64,000 bases of DNA from Streptomyces sp. WM6386 (lineage in GTDB: Bacteria > Actinomycetota > Actinomycetes > Streptomycetales > Streptomycetaceae), in assembly GCF_000972385.1 (NCBI RefSeq), contig NZ_JXTE01000033.1, positions 1-64,000 of the forward strand, written 5' to 3'. Of the stretch, positions 25,895 through 38,056 are shown in pieces. Every line of letters starts with the position of its first letter. Positions within the stretch are counted from its first letter, which is position 1. Position numbers and translations under genes: made by a program. The notes under the pieces are model-generated. The model was not told where the DNA came from. It worked only from the letters and a program-made list of their open reading frames with translations, and made no database searches.

Positions 25895-26860
25895 ATGTCG
25901 ACCACCACCAAGCTCGACCTCACGGACGCCGCCCCGGCCAAGCCTGAAAAGGCGCGGCCGCGGCGGAGTCTGCGGGCCAACAGCACCCTCAACTTCTGGC
26001 TCTTCACCAGCCCCTTCCTCATCGGCCTGGTGATCTTCGTCTTCGTGCCGATGGGCTGGAGCATCTACCTCAGCTTCTTCGAGGCACGCTTCACCGTCTC
26101 ACCGAGCGAGTTCATCGGCTTCGACAACTACAAGGCGATCCTGGACAACCCGGACTTCACGGGGTCCCTGGTCACCTTCACCGTCTTCGCCGCGTTCATC
26201 GTGCCCACCACGTGGGGGCTCTCGCTGGGCCTGGCGCTGCTGGTGCACCGGCTGACGTTCATGAAGGCGTTCTTCCGGTCGGTGTTCTTCATCCCGACCG
26301 CGGTCTCCTACGTGGCCGCCGCGCTGATCTGGAAGATGTCCATCTTCAACGGCGTCCGCTTCGGTCTGGCGAACACCGTCATCGGCTGGTTCGGCGTCGA
26401 GAACACCGCCTGGCTGGCCAACCCGGACCCGCCCTGGTACTGGCTGGTCATCGTGACGCTGCGGCTGTGGCTCCAGGCCGGCTTCTACATGATCCTGTTC
26501 CTGGCGGCGCTCCAGAACATCCCGGCGGAGCTCTACGAGGCCGCCGCCATCGACGGCGCCAAGCCGGGCTGGCAGACCTTCCGGTACATCACCCTGCCCC
26601 AGCTGCGGGCCACCTCGACCGCGGTGATCCTGCTGCTGCTGATCGCCGCCTACCAGGCCTTCGACGAGTTCTGGAACCTGCTCAGCAAGGCGACCTGGGG
26701 GCAGCCACCCCTCGTCGAGCTGTACAAAACGGCTCTCGGTGAGAGCCAGGACTACGGCCAGGGCAGCGCGGGCGCGGTCATCCTGACCCTGCTCATCCTG
26801 ATCATCACGCTGTTCCAGGGCCGGATCATGGGCTTTGGAAGGGGTGAGGAGGCCAAGTGA
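25895..26860 (+). CDS. sugar ABC transporter permease (MalF type)
   Basis: The product is 321 residues with six predicted membrane helices after a basic N-terminal tail. The cytoplasmic EAA loop is YEAAAIDGAKPGWQTFRYITLPQL, which contacts the ATPase. No ATPase gene lies in the operon; in Streptomyces the shared ATPase MsiK usually serves such systems. The gene begins 21 bases after the lipoprotein stop and overlaps the next permease by four bases. Confidence 0.9.
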   Translation: MSTTTKLDLTDAAPAKPEKARPRRSLRANSTLNFWLFTSPFLIGLVIFVFVPMGWSIYLSFFEARFTVSPSEFIGFDNYKAILDNPDFTGSLVTFTVFAAFIVPTTWGLSLGLALLVHRLTFMKAFFRSVFFIPTAVSYVAAALIWKMSIFNGVRFGLANTVIGWFGVENTAWLANPDPPWYWLVIVTLRLWLQAGFYMILFLAALQNIPAELYEAAAIDGAKPGWQTFRYITLPQLRATSTAVILLLLIAAYQAFDEFWNLLSKATWGQPPLVELYKTALGESQDYGQGSAGAVILTLLILIITLFQGRIMGFGRGEEAK

Positions 26861-27732
26861 CCACCACCGCACCTGACGTCACGAAGACCCCCCGCAAGAA
26901 GCGCGGGGGCAAGGTCATCGGCAACACCGGGCTGTACATCGCCACCGGTGTCGCGGCCCTGCTCTTCCTGGTCCCGTTCTATCTGATCGTCCGCAACGCC
27001 CTGATGACGGACCCGGAGATCACGGGCGAGAACTGGAAGTGGTTCCCCACCGACATCCAGTGGGGCAACATCACCGAACCGTTCAACGACGAGACCGTCG
27101 ACTTCGGCCGGGCCCTGTGGAACTCCTGGGTCGTCGCCGTCCTGCACACCAGCGGCATCCTGCTGATCTGCTCGCTCGCCGGCTACGGCCTGGCCCGCAT
27201 CCCGTACCGGCACGCCAACAAGGTCTTCTACGCCGTTCTGGTCACCCTGATGATCCCGACGGCCGTCACGTTCGTGCCGAGCTTCGTGCTGGTGTCGTCG
27301 CTGGGCTGGGTCGACACCTACCGCGGTCTGATCATTCCGGGCCTGTTCAGTGGTTTCACCTGCTTCCTGTTCCGGCAGTACTTCCTGGGGTTCCCCAAGG
27401 AGCTGGAGGAGGCGGCGCGGGTGGACGGACTCTCGTACTGGGGGGCGTACTGGCGGGTCGTCGTGCCCAACTCGCTGAACTTCTTCGCGGCGATGGCCAC
27501 GATCACCTTCATCAGCGGCTGGAACTCCTTCCTGTGGCCCCTGGTCATCGGCCAGGACCCGAGCTCCTGGACCATTCAGGTGGCACTGTCCTCGTACATG
27601 ACCAACCAGACCGTCAACTACCACCTGATCTTCATGGCCACGGCCATTTCCATCCTGCCCCTGTTGCTCGTGTTCCTCTTCCTCCAGCGCTGGCTGGTGC
27701 AGGGGATCGCGCAGACCGGCATCAAGGGCTGA
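26857..27732 (+). CDS. sugar ABC transporter permease (MalG type)
   Basis: The product is 291 residues with six membrane helices. Its EAA loop is LEEAARVDGLSYWGAYWRVVVPNS. The GTG start overlaps the stop of the first permease (GTGA), with GAGGAGG upstream, so translation is coupled. Together the two permeases form the channel for the sugar delivered by the lipoprotein. The gene is followed after 27 bases by lacZ. Confidence 0.9.
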   Translation: MTTTAPDVTKTPRKKRGGKVIGNTGLYIATGVAALLFLVPFYLIVRNALMTDPEITGENWKWFPTDIQWGNITEPFNDETVDFGRALWNSWVVAVLHTSGILLICSLAGYGLARIPYRHANKVFYAVLVTLMIPTAVTFVPSFVLVSSLGWVDTYRGLIIPGLFSGFTCFLFRQYFLGFPKELEEAARVDGLSYWGAYWRVVVPNSLNFFAAMATITFISGWNSFLWPLVIGQDPSSWTIQVALSSYMTNQTVNYHLIFMATAISILPLLLVFLFLQRWLVQGIAQTGIKG

Positions 27733-30657
<2,925 letters not shown>

Positions 30658-30691
30658 GAAACCCGTTAATCGATTGACCAATTGATCGACA

Positions 30692-30743
30692 TTCCGACAG
30701 GGTCGGAACGTCGTCCGCGGTCGGTCGGCAGCCATGCCGACCG
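30692..30743 (+). terminator. two hairpins after lacZ
   Basis: The first is TTCCGAC/GTCGGAA with a 3-base loop (30692-30708). The second is CGGTCGGCA/TGCCGACCG with a GCCA loop (30722-30743). They lie between lacZ and the ABC exporter genes, so at least one probably ends the lac transcript; the second could instead be in the exporter leader. A TTGACC at 30674-30679 could be the exporter -35 box. Confidence 0.55.
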
Positions 30744-30781
30744 GCCGCGATTTGCTGTTCCCACACGGGAGTTGATGCCAC

Positions 30782-31783
30782 TTGGATGCCAGCATCGAGG
30801 TCCGCGGACTGTCCCGCACCTTCCATACCACCGTCCGCCGACCGGGTTTCACCGGCGCGATCCGTTCCCTGGTCAACCCGGAGCGGGTAGCCAAGCACGC
30901 CGTCGCCGACATCACCTTCGACGTGTCCCCGGGCGAACTTCTCGCCCTGCTGGGTCCGAACGGGGCCGGCAAGTCCACCACCATCAAGATGCTCACCGGC
31001 ATCCTCACCCCCACCGCAGGGCACGCCAAGGTCGCCGGCGTAGTGCCTTACCAGGATCGCGAACGCAACGCCCGCAACATCGGCGCCGTGTTCGGGCAGC
31101 GCACCCAGCTGTGGTGGGACCTGCCGGTGCGCGAGTCGTTCGCGATCCTGCGGGACATCTACGACGTGCCGAAGGCCGAACACACCGCCCGGCTCAAGGA
31201 GTTCGACGGCCTCCTGGACCTGTCGTCCTTCTGGGACACCCGGGTGCGTCACCTCTCCCTCGGCCAGCGGGTGCGCAGCGACCTGGCCGCCGCCCTGCTC
31301 CACGACCCGCCGGTGGTCTTCCTCGACGAGCCCACCATCGGCATGGACGTGGTGGTGAAGGAGCAGGTGCGGGAGTTCCTGCGGCACCAGGTCGAGGAGC
31401 GCGGCCGTACCGTCCTGCTCACCACCCACGACATGACGGAGGTCGAGCGGCTCGCCGAGCGAGTCGTCCTGGTCAACCACGGACGGCTGGTCCTCGACGG
31501 CACCCTCGACGAGATCCGCCGCAAGTTCGGCTCGACCTGGCAGATCCGCACGACCCTCGCCGACCCGCACACCGACCTGGTCCCGCTGCCGGGCATCGCC
31601 CTGCACCAACGCACCGGTGCGCAGCTGGTGTTCGGCCCCGAAGGCGCCGACGCACCGACCGTGCACCAGGCGCTGAAGGCCGTCATCGAGGCGTACGAGG
31701 TGACGGACATCGCGCTCGACGAGGCGGACCTCGAGGACGTCATGCGGGCCGCCTACGTCCATGCGGAAGCGGAAGAGGTCTGA
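30782..31783 (+). CDS. ABC-2 exporter ATP-binding protein
   Basis: The product is 333 residues. Walker A is LLGPNGAGKSTTIK, the signature is HLSLGQRVRSDLAAAL and Walker B is VVFLDEPTIGMD, followed by the H-loop LLTTHDMTEV. It belongs to the NatA/daunorubicin-type group with a C-terminal extension of about 80 residues. The first ~40 residues include an insert (TVRRPGFTGAIRSLVNPERV), normal for the subgroup paired with DUF990-type permeases. The TTG start at 30782 has GGGAG ten bases upstream. It forms an operon with two permeases; the cargo is unknown. Confidence 0.88.
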   Translation: MDASIEVRGLSRTFHTTVRRPGFTGAIRSLVNPERVAKHAVADITFDVSPGELLALLGPNGAGKSTTIKMLTGILTPTAGHAKVAGVVPYQDRERNARNIGAVFGQRTQLWWDLPVRESFAILRDIYDVPKAEHTARLKEFDGLLDLSSFWDTRVRHLSLGQRVRSDLAAALLHDPPVVFLDEPTIGMDVVVKEQVREFLRHQVEERGRTVLLTTHDMTEVERLAERVVLVNHGRLVLDGTLDEIRRKFGSTWQIRTTLADPHTDLVPLPGIALHQRTGAQLVFGPEGADAPTVHQALKAVIEAYEVTDIALDEADLEDVMRAAYVHAEAEEV

Positions 31784-31784
31784 C

Positions 31785-32588
31785 ATGGCGGCGATCCACG
31801 CCTGGCGCGCCGCCCGCGTCACCCCGCTCGGCGAACTGCTCGCCCCGCCCCGCATGACGGCCGCGCTGCTCCGGCTGACCGTTCAGCTGGTGCTGGTGGC
31901 CTCCCTGTGGCACGGCCTGTACGCGAACACCGGCACGACGGCCGGACTCGACCGTGACCAGGCGGTGACGTACGCCGTGCTCGCCGTACTGGCCTCCCGA
32001 CTGCGGGAGTTGGACCAGTACGCGGGCCGTGACACCGTCCTGCAGCACATGCACTTCGGCACGATCGTGTACTGGTACCTACGCCCCCTCAAACCCCAGC
32101 GGTACTACGCCCTGCGCGCCCTGGGCGAGCGGCTCTACGGCCTCGCCTGGGCGCTCGGAGGCTACGCGGTCTGCCTGGCGTCCGGCGTCGTGGAAGCGCC
32201 GGGGTCGGCGGCCGTGGCGGGGGTGTTCGCGCTCAGCCTGCTGCTCGGCCAGCTGGTCCTGTACTACGTCATGCTCGTCATCGACCAGCTGTGCTTCTGG
32301 ACGCTGCGCAACGGCGCCGCGATGCTCATCCTGATCTTCGCGCAGAACCTGCTTTCGGGTGTGTACGCGCCGCTGTGGTTCTTCCCCGACTGGTTCATCA
32401 CGCTGAGCATCTTCCTGCCCTTCCAGGCGACGCTGAGCGTGCCGCTGTCGATCTACATCGGCCGGATCGAACTGTCGGACGCGGGGGCGCAGTTGGCGAT
32501 CCAGGCCGCCTGGGTCCTCGTACTGGCCCTGTTCACCCGGCTGTTGTGGAGGCGGGCCGCCCGCCGTGTCATCTCCCAGGGAGGCTGA
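31785..32588 (+). CDS. ABC-2 type permease subunit
   Basis: The product is 267 residues with six predicted membrane helices (for example LLRLTVQLVLVASLWHG, SAAVAGVFALSLLLGQLVLYYVMLV, IFLPFQATLSVPLSIYIGRI). The SVPLSIYIGRI segment near the C-terminus is typical of ABC-2 permeases of the DUF990-related group. The ATG at 31785 lies one base after the stop of the ATPase gene, and GGAAGAGG is upstream. It pairs with the next gene to make a heterodimeric channel. Confidence 0.82.
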   Translation: MAAIHAWRAARVTPLGELLAPPRMTAALLRLTVQLVLVASLWHGLYANTGTTAGLDRDQAVTYAVLAVLASRLRELDQYAGRDTVLQHMHFGTIVYWYLRPLKPQRYYALRALGERLYGLAWALGGYAVCLASGVVEAPGSAAVAGVFALSLLLGQLVLYYVMLVIDQLCFWTLRNGAAMLILIFAQNLLSGVYAPLWFFPDWFITLSIFLPFQATLSVPLSIYIGRIELSDAGAQLAIQAAWVLVLALFTRLLWRRAARRVISQGG

Positions 32589-32593
32589 GGCCG

Positions 32594-33394
32594 GTGAATG
32601 CCGTCCGGATCGTCTGGCGCATCACGCGCCTCAACTTCCGTGCCCAGCTGGAGTACCGCTCCGAATTCCTGATGATGATCGCGATCGGCGCGATCTGGCA
32701 GGTGTCGGTGATCGTCTTCGCGACGGTGCTGCTCACCCGGTTCACCGGGATGGGCGGCTGGGACAGCTCCGACGTCCTGCTCATCCCCGCAACGCGGATG
32801 CTGGCGCACGGCCTGTTCGTGCTGTTCCTCGGCCGGGTGCACGGTCTGGGCCGGCACATCCAGGAGGGGATCATCGACACCTACCTGGTCCGCCCGATGC
32901 CGGTCTACCGCCAGCTCCAGCTCTCCTACTTCCCGACCAACGCGATCGGCGACCTGACGGTGGCCGTGGGCCTGATGGCGGGCGCGCTCAGCCGCAGCGA
33001 CCTGGACTGGACGGCCAGCCGGATCTCGTACCTGGCCGTGGCCGTGCTCGGCGGTCTGCTCCTGGAGGCGGCCCTGTTCACGGTGGTTGCCTGCGCGTCC
33101 CTGCGTTTCCCGACCGCCGACTACTGGGGCCGCTGGCTGGAGGAGCTGCTCGGCACCTTCGGCAGCTACCCGCTCAACGTGCTGCCCAGGGCGGTGAGCG
33201 GCTTCCTCACGTACGGCCTGCCACTCGCGTTCGTCGCCTACTTCCCGGCCGCCGTGCTGACCGGCCACGGCCATGACACCGGAGTCCCGTACTGGCTGGC
33301 GGCGGCCTCGCCGCTGCTCGGGGTGGTGGCGTATCTGGGGGCGCGGCGGCTGTGGCGGTACAGCCTGCGGCACTACACGGGGGTGAACGGATGA
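32594..33394 (+). CDS. ABC-2 type permease subunit (DUF990-like)
   Basis: The product is 266 residues with six helices. It opens VNAVRIVWRITRLNFRAQLEYRSEFLMM, then GIIDTYLVRPMPVYRQL and YPLNVLPRAVSGFLTYGLPLAFVAYFPA, blocks typical of DUF990/ABC-2 permeases. The GTG start at 32594 is five bases after the previous stop. It is the last gene of the exporter operon and is followed by a strong terminator. Confidence 0.82.
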   Translation: MNAVRIVWRITRLNFRAQLEYRSEFLMMIAIGAIWQVSVIVFATVLLTRFTGMGGWDSSDVLLIPATRMLAHGLFVLFLGRVHGLGRHIQEGIIDTYLVRPMPVYRQLQLSYFPTNAIGDLTVAVGLMAGALSRSDLDWTASRISYLAVAVLGGLLLEAALFTVVACASLRFPTADYWGRWLEELLGTFGSYPLNVLPRAVSGFLTYGLPLAFVAYFPAAVLTGHGHDTGVPYWLAAASPLLGVVAYLGARRLWRYSLRHYTGVNG

Positions 33395-33426
33395 GGCCCG
33401 CCGGGACGGTGAGGCCCCGGCGGGCC
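33395..33426. terminator. bidirectional terminator
   Basis: A perfect 11-bp stem (GGCCCGCCGGG at 33395-33405 with CCCGGCGGGCC at 33416-33426) and a 10-base loop sit between the convergent permease and delta-60 repeat genes. Confidence 0.75.
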
Positions 33427-33448
33427 GGCCGGCGGAGTTCCGGAGGAG

Positions 33449-35443
33449 TTACGGACAGCTGATCCGGGTGTCCCCGGTGTCCGTCGTGCAGGTGTCGGTG
33501 CCCATGCCCCCGTTGGCGGTGTCGTTGCCGGAGACGCTGTCGACGGTGTTGAGGCGGTCGTTGCCGTAGGAACCGATCAGGTTGTCGTTTCCGGGGCCGC
33601 CGTAGAGGGTGTCGTCGTTGAAGCCGCCGTCCACGCGGTCGTTGCCGTAGTCGCCGTAGGCGGTGTCGTTGCCGTAGCTCGCGTTGATGGTGTCGTCGCC
33701 GCCCAGGCCGCAGATCACATCGGTGCCGTAGGTGCCGGTGAGCGTGTCGTTGCCGCTGGTGCCGATGCGGGTACAGCCGCGGGCGTTGTTGACCGTGGTG
33801 GTCACCGTGGCGGTGTTGTTCGCGGTGGCCGGGTCGGTCTGGGTGGCGGTGGCCGAGGCCCGCTCGGTGAGGGTGCCGGTGGCGCGGGGCTCGGCGACGA
33901 CCTTCACGGTGGCCTTGGCACCGGGGGCGAGGGTCCCCAGGGCGCAGCTGACGGCGGTGGTGCAGGTGCCCTGGGAGGGCGTCGCCGAGATGACCGTGCC
34001 GGCCGGGCCGGTGAAGGTGTCGCTGAGGGTGACGCCGGTGGCGCTCGTCGCGGTGCTGTTGTTGGTGACCGTCACGGTGTAGGTGGCCCGGTCGCCGATG
34101 CTGACCGTGGCGGTGCCGGTCTTGGTGACCGAGAGGTCGACTCCGGTCGCGTTTCCGCCGAGGTAGCGGGCGAGAGCGCGGTCGTCACCGTTGTTGCCGA
34201 ACACGACGATCCTGCCGTCGGGTTGGACGGCGACGGCGTGTGCCTCGTCGAAGTAGCCGAAGCCCATGTCGGTCGTCTTCTTGCCGCCGGTGCCGAATCC
34301 GGTGTCCAGGCTGCCCGCGGTGGTGTAGCGGGCCACCGCGAAGTCGGTGTTCGCCTGTCCCACGGCGACGATCCTGCCGTCGGTCTGCAGTGCGAGGTCG
34401 AACGCGCCGTCCGCGTTGCCGCCGAAGTCGGTGGTGACGACGCCGTCGGTGGCGAAGGCGGGGTCGAGGGCGCCACTGCCGGTGTACCGGACGAGCGCGA
34501 AGTCGTAGGCGCTGTACCCGGCCGCGACGATCTTGCCGTCGGACTGCACGGCCACGCCACGTGCCGAGTCGTCGCCGAGGAAGCCGGGCGCGGAGCTCAG
34601 GACGGTCCTGACCGTGCCGCCGGTGCCGAAGCCGGTGTCCAGGCCGCCCGCGGCGGTGTAGCGGGCGAGCGCGAAGTCGTTGGGGCCCGAGGGGCCGCCC
34701 GTCTCACCGGCAAGGACGATCCTGCCGTCCGGCTGGAGCGCGAGATCGTGGGCGGAACCGCCGCCCTCGAAGGGGGTGAGCGTGTACCCGCCGGTGCCGA
34801 AGCCGGTGTCCGGACTGCCGTCGGCGTTGTAGCGGGCCACCATGAACCGCAGGTCTCCGGGGCCTGCGATGCCCTGGCCGGCGGCGACGATCTTGCCGTC
34901 GGGCTGTACGGCGACCCCCCGGGCGACGCTCCCGACGTCGGAGACGACCCGTCCGCCGGTCCCGAAGCCGGTGTCCAGGCTGCCGTCGGCGTTGTAGCGG
35001 GCCACCGTGAACAGGCAGCAGCCGCCCTCCGTCGCGCCGGACTCCCCCGCCACGACGATCTTGCCGTCCGGCTGGAGCGCCACGGCGTGCGCCCGGTCCT
35101 CACCGCCGGCGAAGTCGGTGACCGTCTCGCCGTTGTCGCCGAAGGACGTGTCGAAGCTGCCGTCGGCGTTGTGCCGCATCACCGAGAACTCGGAACTCAG
35201 GTACTCGGCCTGCCGGTTGGAACCGACGGTGACGATCTTGCCGTCGGCCTGGAGGGCGAGATCCTGCCCCTCGTCCCAGTAGCCGCCGTAGACATTGACC
35301 CTGCCGCCGGTGCCGAACGTGGTGTCCAGATCACCGGGCGCGGCCAGCGCACTGCCCGGCAGGGCGACGACGAGTGCGAGCGCGGCGGCGCCCCGCAGGA
35401 CCGCCGTTCGCAGAGATCCCCGTAGGGAGACAAGGGTGGGCAT
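33449..35443 (-). CDS. secreted delta-60 repeat/DUF11/RTX surface protein
   Basis: The product is 664 residues. A signal peptide ends near GSALA/AP. Then come about eight delta-60 repeats (each near 50 residues, of the form D..FGTGG......ALQPDGKIVVAG...ARYNADGSLD), likely a beta-propeller. Next is a DUF11 domain (DLSVTKTGTATVSIGDRATYTV to NNTATVTTTV), and last about 95 residues with RTX-like calcium-binding nonapeptides (GNDTLTGTYGTD, GGPGNDNLIG). It is probably exported and may act at the cell surface; there is no sorting motif. The ATG at 35443 has GGAAG eight bases upstream. The frame stays open further upstream but has no signal peptide there. Confidence 0.8.
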   Translation of the reverse strand: MPTLVSLRGSLRTAVLRGAAALALVVALPGSALAAPGDLDTTFGTGGRVNVYGGYWDEGQDLALQADGKIVTVGSNRQAEYLSSEFSVMRHNADGSFDTSFGDNGETVTDFAGGEDRAHAVALQPDGKIVVAGESGATEGGCCLFTVARYNADGSLDTGFGTGGRVVSDVGSVARGVAVQPDGKIVAAGQGIAGPGDLRFMVARYNADGSPDTGFGTGGYTLTPFEGGGSAHDLALQPDGRIVLAGETGGPSGPNDFALARYTAAGGLDTGFGTGGTVRTVLSSAPGFLGDDSARGVAVQSDGKIVAAGYSAYDFALVRYTGSGALDPAFATDGVVTTDFGGNADGAFDLALQTDGRIVAVGQANTDFAVARYTTAGSLDTGFGTGGKKTTDMGFGYFDEAHAVAVQPDGRIVVFGNNGDDRALARYLGGNATGVDLSVTKTGTATVSIGDRATYTVTVTNNSTATSATGVTLSDTFTGPAGTVISATPSQGTCTTAVSCALGTLAPGAKATVKVVAEPRATGTLTERASATATQTDPATANNTATVTTTVNNARGCTRIGTSGNDTLTGTYGTDVICGLGGDDTINASYGNDTAYGDYGNDRVDGGFNDDTLYGGPGNDNLIGSYGNDRLNTVDSVSGNDTANGGMGTDTCTTDTGDTRISCP

Positions 35444-35574
35444 GCGCCCAGCTTCCGGACGCCGGCAGGGCACCGTGGGGCGCCTGGCCAGACGCTGGGC
35501 CCACTGGGCCGCAGACTTCCACCCAACGGGGTGACCGGACCGACAATCGGCCCGGCGGCTACGCTCGGGCCACG

Positions 35575-36126
35575 ATGAGCGACCGAGACAAGCGGGTGGC
35601 GGCGTACGCCGCCGAGGGCAGGGTCTGGACCCGGCTCGCCGGACTGCTGCCGTCCCCCGAGGACGTGGAGCTGGTCCAGGACTGCTGGGACATCGGGGAG
35701 CAGGAGGGCGGGCTCTGGCAGCTCGTGGAGAAACTCCTGGCACAGGGCGTACGTGTCGACGGGTGCACGCGCGCCGAGATCGCGGCGATGGCCGTGCAGT
35801 GGGATGTGTGGGACCAGCACCGGCACGACATCGTGGCACTCCCGGACGACCCCGCCCGGCCGGGGCCGCTGCGGGTGTACGCCGACATGGAGCCCGTCGA
35901 GGAGGGCGATCGGCTGCTGGTGCCGTGGATCCGCTGCACGCGATGCGATCGGATCCTGTCACGCAGTCATGAGCGCACCTCCTGGGGGATGTTGCACTAC
36001 CCGTCGGGGTATCTGGTCACCCTGCGCGGCGAGGCACCGCTGGAGTTCGACAACGAGGAGCCCGACGCGGTGTGGGCGGCCCTGGCCGCGGTCTCGGCAC
36101 CCTGCCGGGTACCCGGCGACGACTGA
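35575..36126 (+). CDS. unknown protein with CxxC motif
   Basis: The product is 183 residues, starting MSDRDKRVAAYAAEGRVW. It is acidic and soluble, with helices in the first half (DVELVQDCWDIGEQEGGLWQLVEKLL) and an IRCTRCDRIL motif near residue 125 that could bind a metal. I do not recognise the family. The last 130 bases overlap the 3' end of the convergent MFS gene. It is divergent from the delta-60 protein gene. Confidence 0.6.
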   Translation: MSDRDKRVAAYAAEGRVWTRLAGLLPSPEDVELVQDCWDIGEQEGGLWQLVEKLLAQGVRVDGCTRAEIAAMAVQWDVWDQHRHDIVALPDDPARPGPLRVYADMEPVEEGDRLLVPWIRCTRCDRILSRSHERTSWGMLHYPSGYLVTLRGEAPLEFDNEEPDAVWAALAAVSAPCRVPGDD

Positions 36127-37457
36127 GGGCCCGTCTGCGCCGGGTTGTCCGACGGGATCAACTCGGCTTCTTGTACGAGCTGTTGTACGGGCAGGTCGGC
36201 CGGCGACCGGATCCCCGGTATCGGCGACGGCAGCAGCCACAGCACCGCCAGCACCCCGCCGACGGCGACCGTGACAAGGGTCGCGCGCAGGCCGAAGGTC
36301 GTGGCGAGCGCCCCTCCGACGAGTGCGCCGAGGGGGCGTACGCCGTAGTTGACCGTGCCGAAGGCGCCGGTCACGCGGCTGCGCAGGGCGTCCGGAGTCA
36401 CCGCGGTCTGCAGGGAGTTGAGGTTGACGTCGAACCACATCACCCCGAGGCCCACAAGGAAGTAGGCGCCGCCCAGGCACCCCGCGGCGGCCCACACCGG
36501 CCCGTCGGCGACCGCGGCGAGGGCGTAGGGCGCCGGGAACAGCACGGCACCCACGGCGACCGCGCGCCCGACTCCGATCCGGCGGGACAGCCAGGGCGCG
36601 GTCAGGGCGCCGACGAGAGAGCCGGTCGCCCCGACGCCCAGGGTCAGCCCGATGGCTGCCGGCGAGAGTTGGAGGACCCGGTCCGCGAACAGCACCACGA
36701 GGCCGGTGCCCGCCAGGAACGTGAAGAAGTTGACGGTCGTGCAGCAGCCGAGGCTCGCCCGCAGCACCGGGTGCCGGACGACGAAGACCAGACCGTCGCG
36801 GGCGTCGCGCAGCAGCGCGGGCACGGCGGCGCCGGTGCGGGTCGCGGGCGCCGGTTCGTCGACCCTGATCCGGCCGAGCAACAGGGCGGAGGCGAGGAAG
36901 GACAGGGCGTCCACGACGACGGTGACCGGTGCGCCGATCGCCTGCACGAGGCCGCCGCCGACCGCGGGACCGGCGACGAACGAGGCGGAACGGGCAGTGC
37001 TGAACTTGCTGTTGGCGTCGACGTACGAGGAGGGCGGCACCAGCCGCGCGAACAGCGGCTGCCAGGCACAGCCGGCCACCACGCCCGCGAGGCCGGTCAG
37101 CAGGGCCACCGCGTACAACTGGCCGAGCGTGACCGTGCCCCACAGGTATGCGGCGGGCAGCGACAGCAGTACGCCCGCCCGCACGAGGTCGGTGACGATC
37201 AGCAGCCGTCGTTTGCGCCGCCGGCCGTCGACCCAGGCGCCCAGCACGATCCCGAGCAGGTTGGGCGCCCAGGCGAGTGCGGTCAGCCAGGCGATCTGCG
37301 CGGCCGAGGCGTCCAGGAGGCCGACGGCGATCAGCGGGACCGCCACCTCGGAGACCCGGTCGCCGAACTGCGAGACGGCGCCGCCGGCCCAGGTGAGCCG
37401 GAAGGGACGGTCGCGCCACAGGGAGGTCTCGGAGACCGATATCCGGGGGCGCCTCAT
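35997..37457 (-). CDS. MFS transporter
   Basis: The product is 486 residues with twelve predicted helices in about 400 residues (FRLTWAGGAVSQFGDRVSEVAVPLIAV opening, motif A-like LGAWVDGRRRKRRLLI). It is related to macrolide-efflux type exporters. The C-terminal ~70 residues are hydrophilic and read through a 130-base overlap with the convergent gene, so the transporter proper ends earlier. The ATG at 37457 overlaps the stop of the ArsR-like gene (ATGA), which indicates coupled expression under that repressor. The substrate is unknown. Confidence 0.85.
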   Translation of the reverse strand: MRRPRISVSETSLWRDRPFRLTWAGGAVSQFGDRVSEVAVPLIAVGLLDASAAQIAWLTALAWAPNLLGIVLGAWVDGRRRKRRLLIVTDLVRAGVLLSLPAAYLWGTVTLGQLYAVALLTGLAGVVAGCAWQPLFARLVPPSSYVDANSKFSTARSASFVAGPAVGGGLVQAIGAPVTVVVDALSFLASALLLGRIRVDEPAPATRTGAAVPALLRDARDGLVFVVRHPVLRASLGCCTTVNFFTFLAGTGLVVLFADRVLQLSPAAIGLTLGVGATGSLVGALTAPWLSRRIGVGRAVAVGAVLFPAPYALAAVADGPVWAAAGCLGGAYFLVGLGVMWFDVNLNSLQTAVTPDALRSRVTGAFGTVNYGVRPLGALVGGALATTFGLRATLVTVAVGGVLAVLWLLPSPIPGIRSPADLPVQQLVQEAELIPSDNPAQTGPQSSPGTRQGAETAARAAHTASGSSLSNSSGASPRRVTRYPDG

Positions 37458-38053
37458 TCCGGCGTCCCCGATGCGTCGTCCGCCGCCTCCGGCAGGGCGT
37501 ACAGAAGCATCCGTACGGCCCTGCCGTCCGGCGGCCGCTGTGCGGGCTCGCGGGTGACGTAGGGGGCAAGGAGCTCCTCCAACGCGTCCTTGAGCGCGGC
37601 CAGTTCCTCGGCGGTGACCACGAGCCCGGTGTTGTTGGACATCGCGGCGCCGATCCACTCCGGCTCCAGGCGCGGCGCGGTCTCGGTCAGCCAGCGCATC
37701 GGCAGCTCCGCGCGGCTCGCGAACATCTCCCCGGCGAGCACCTGGGCCGCGGCCCGGCCCTCCTCGTCCTCCGGCACCTCGAACCGGTACCCGCGCGCCA
37801 CCGCCTCCCAGCGCCGCTCGCGCCGGTCCGCACCGCCCTGCGCGTCCCGGACCAGTCCGAATCCCGCGAGGTGGCGCAGATGCCAGCTGGTCACGGACGG
37901 GGTGGCCCCCACGTGCGGGGACAGCTGGGTGGCCGTGGCGGGCCCGTACCGCTGCAACCGCTCCAGGGCCGCGAGCCGTACGGGGTGGGCCAGCGCGCGC
38001 ATGGCCTTCGGGTCGGTGATCTCCAAGTCGCCGAAGCGGTTGCCGGAATCCAT
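37454..38053 (-). CDS. ArsR-like winged-helix regulator
   Basis: The product is 199 residues. The winged helix runs through DPKAMRALAHPVRLAALERLQRYGPATATQLSPHVGATPSVTSWHLRHLAGFGLV; no metal-binding CxC pair is present in the recognition area. The C-terminal half (ELAALKDALEELLAPYVT) is a helix-rich dimer or ligand part. It probably represses its own operon with the MFS exporter. The ATG at 38053 is chosen; a GTG at 38074 lies inside the operator-like repeat. Inverted repeats of GAGAG/CTCTC lie just upstream. Confidence 0.85.
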   Translation of the reverse strand: MDSGNRFGDLEITDPKAMRALAHPVRLAALERLQRYGPATATQLSPHVGATPSVTSWHLRHLAGFGLVRDAQGGADRRERRWEAVARGYRFEVPEDEEGRAAAQVLAGEMFASRAELPMRWLTETAPRLEPEWIGAAMSNNTGLVVTAEELAALKDALEELLAPYVTREPAQRPPDGRAVRMLLYALPEAADDASGTPE

Positions 38054-38056
38054 GAC

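Noticed and set aside
35444..35962. N-terminal extension of the delta-60 repeat protein
   Set aside because: The frame is open upstream, but the signal peptide and ribosome binding site point to the ATG at 35443, and the extension overlaps a divergent gene.
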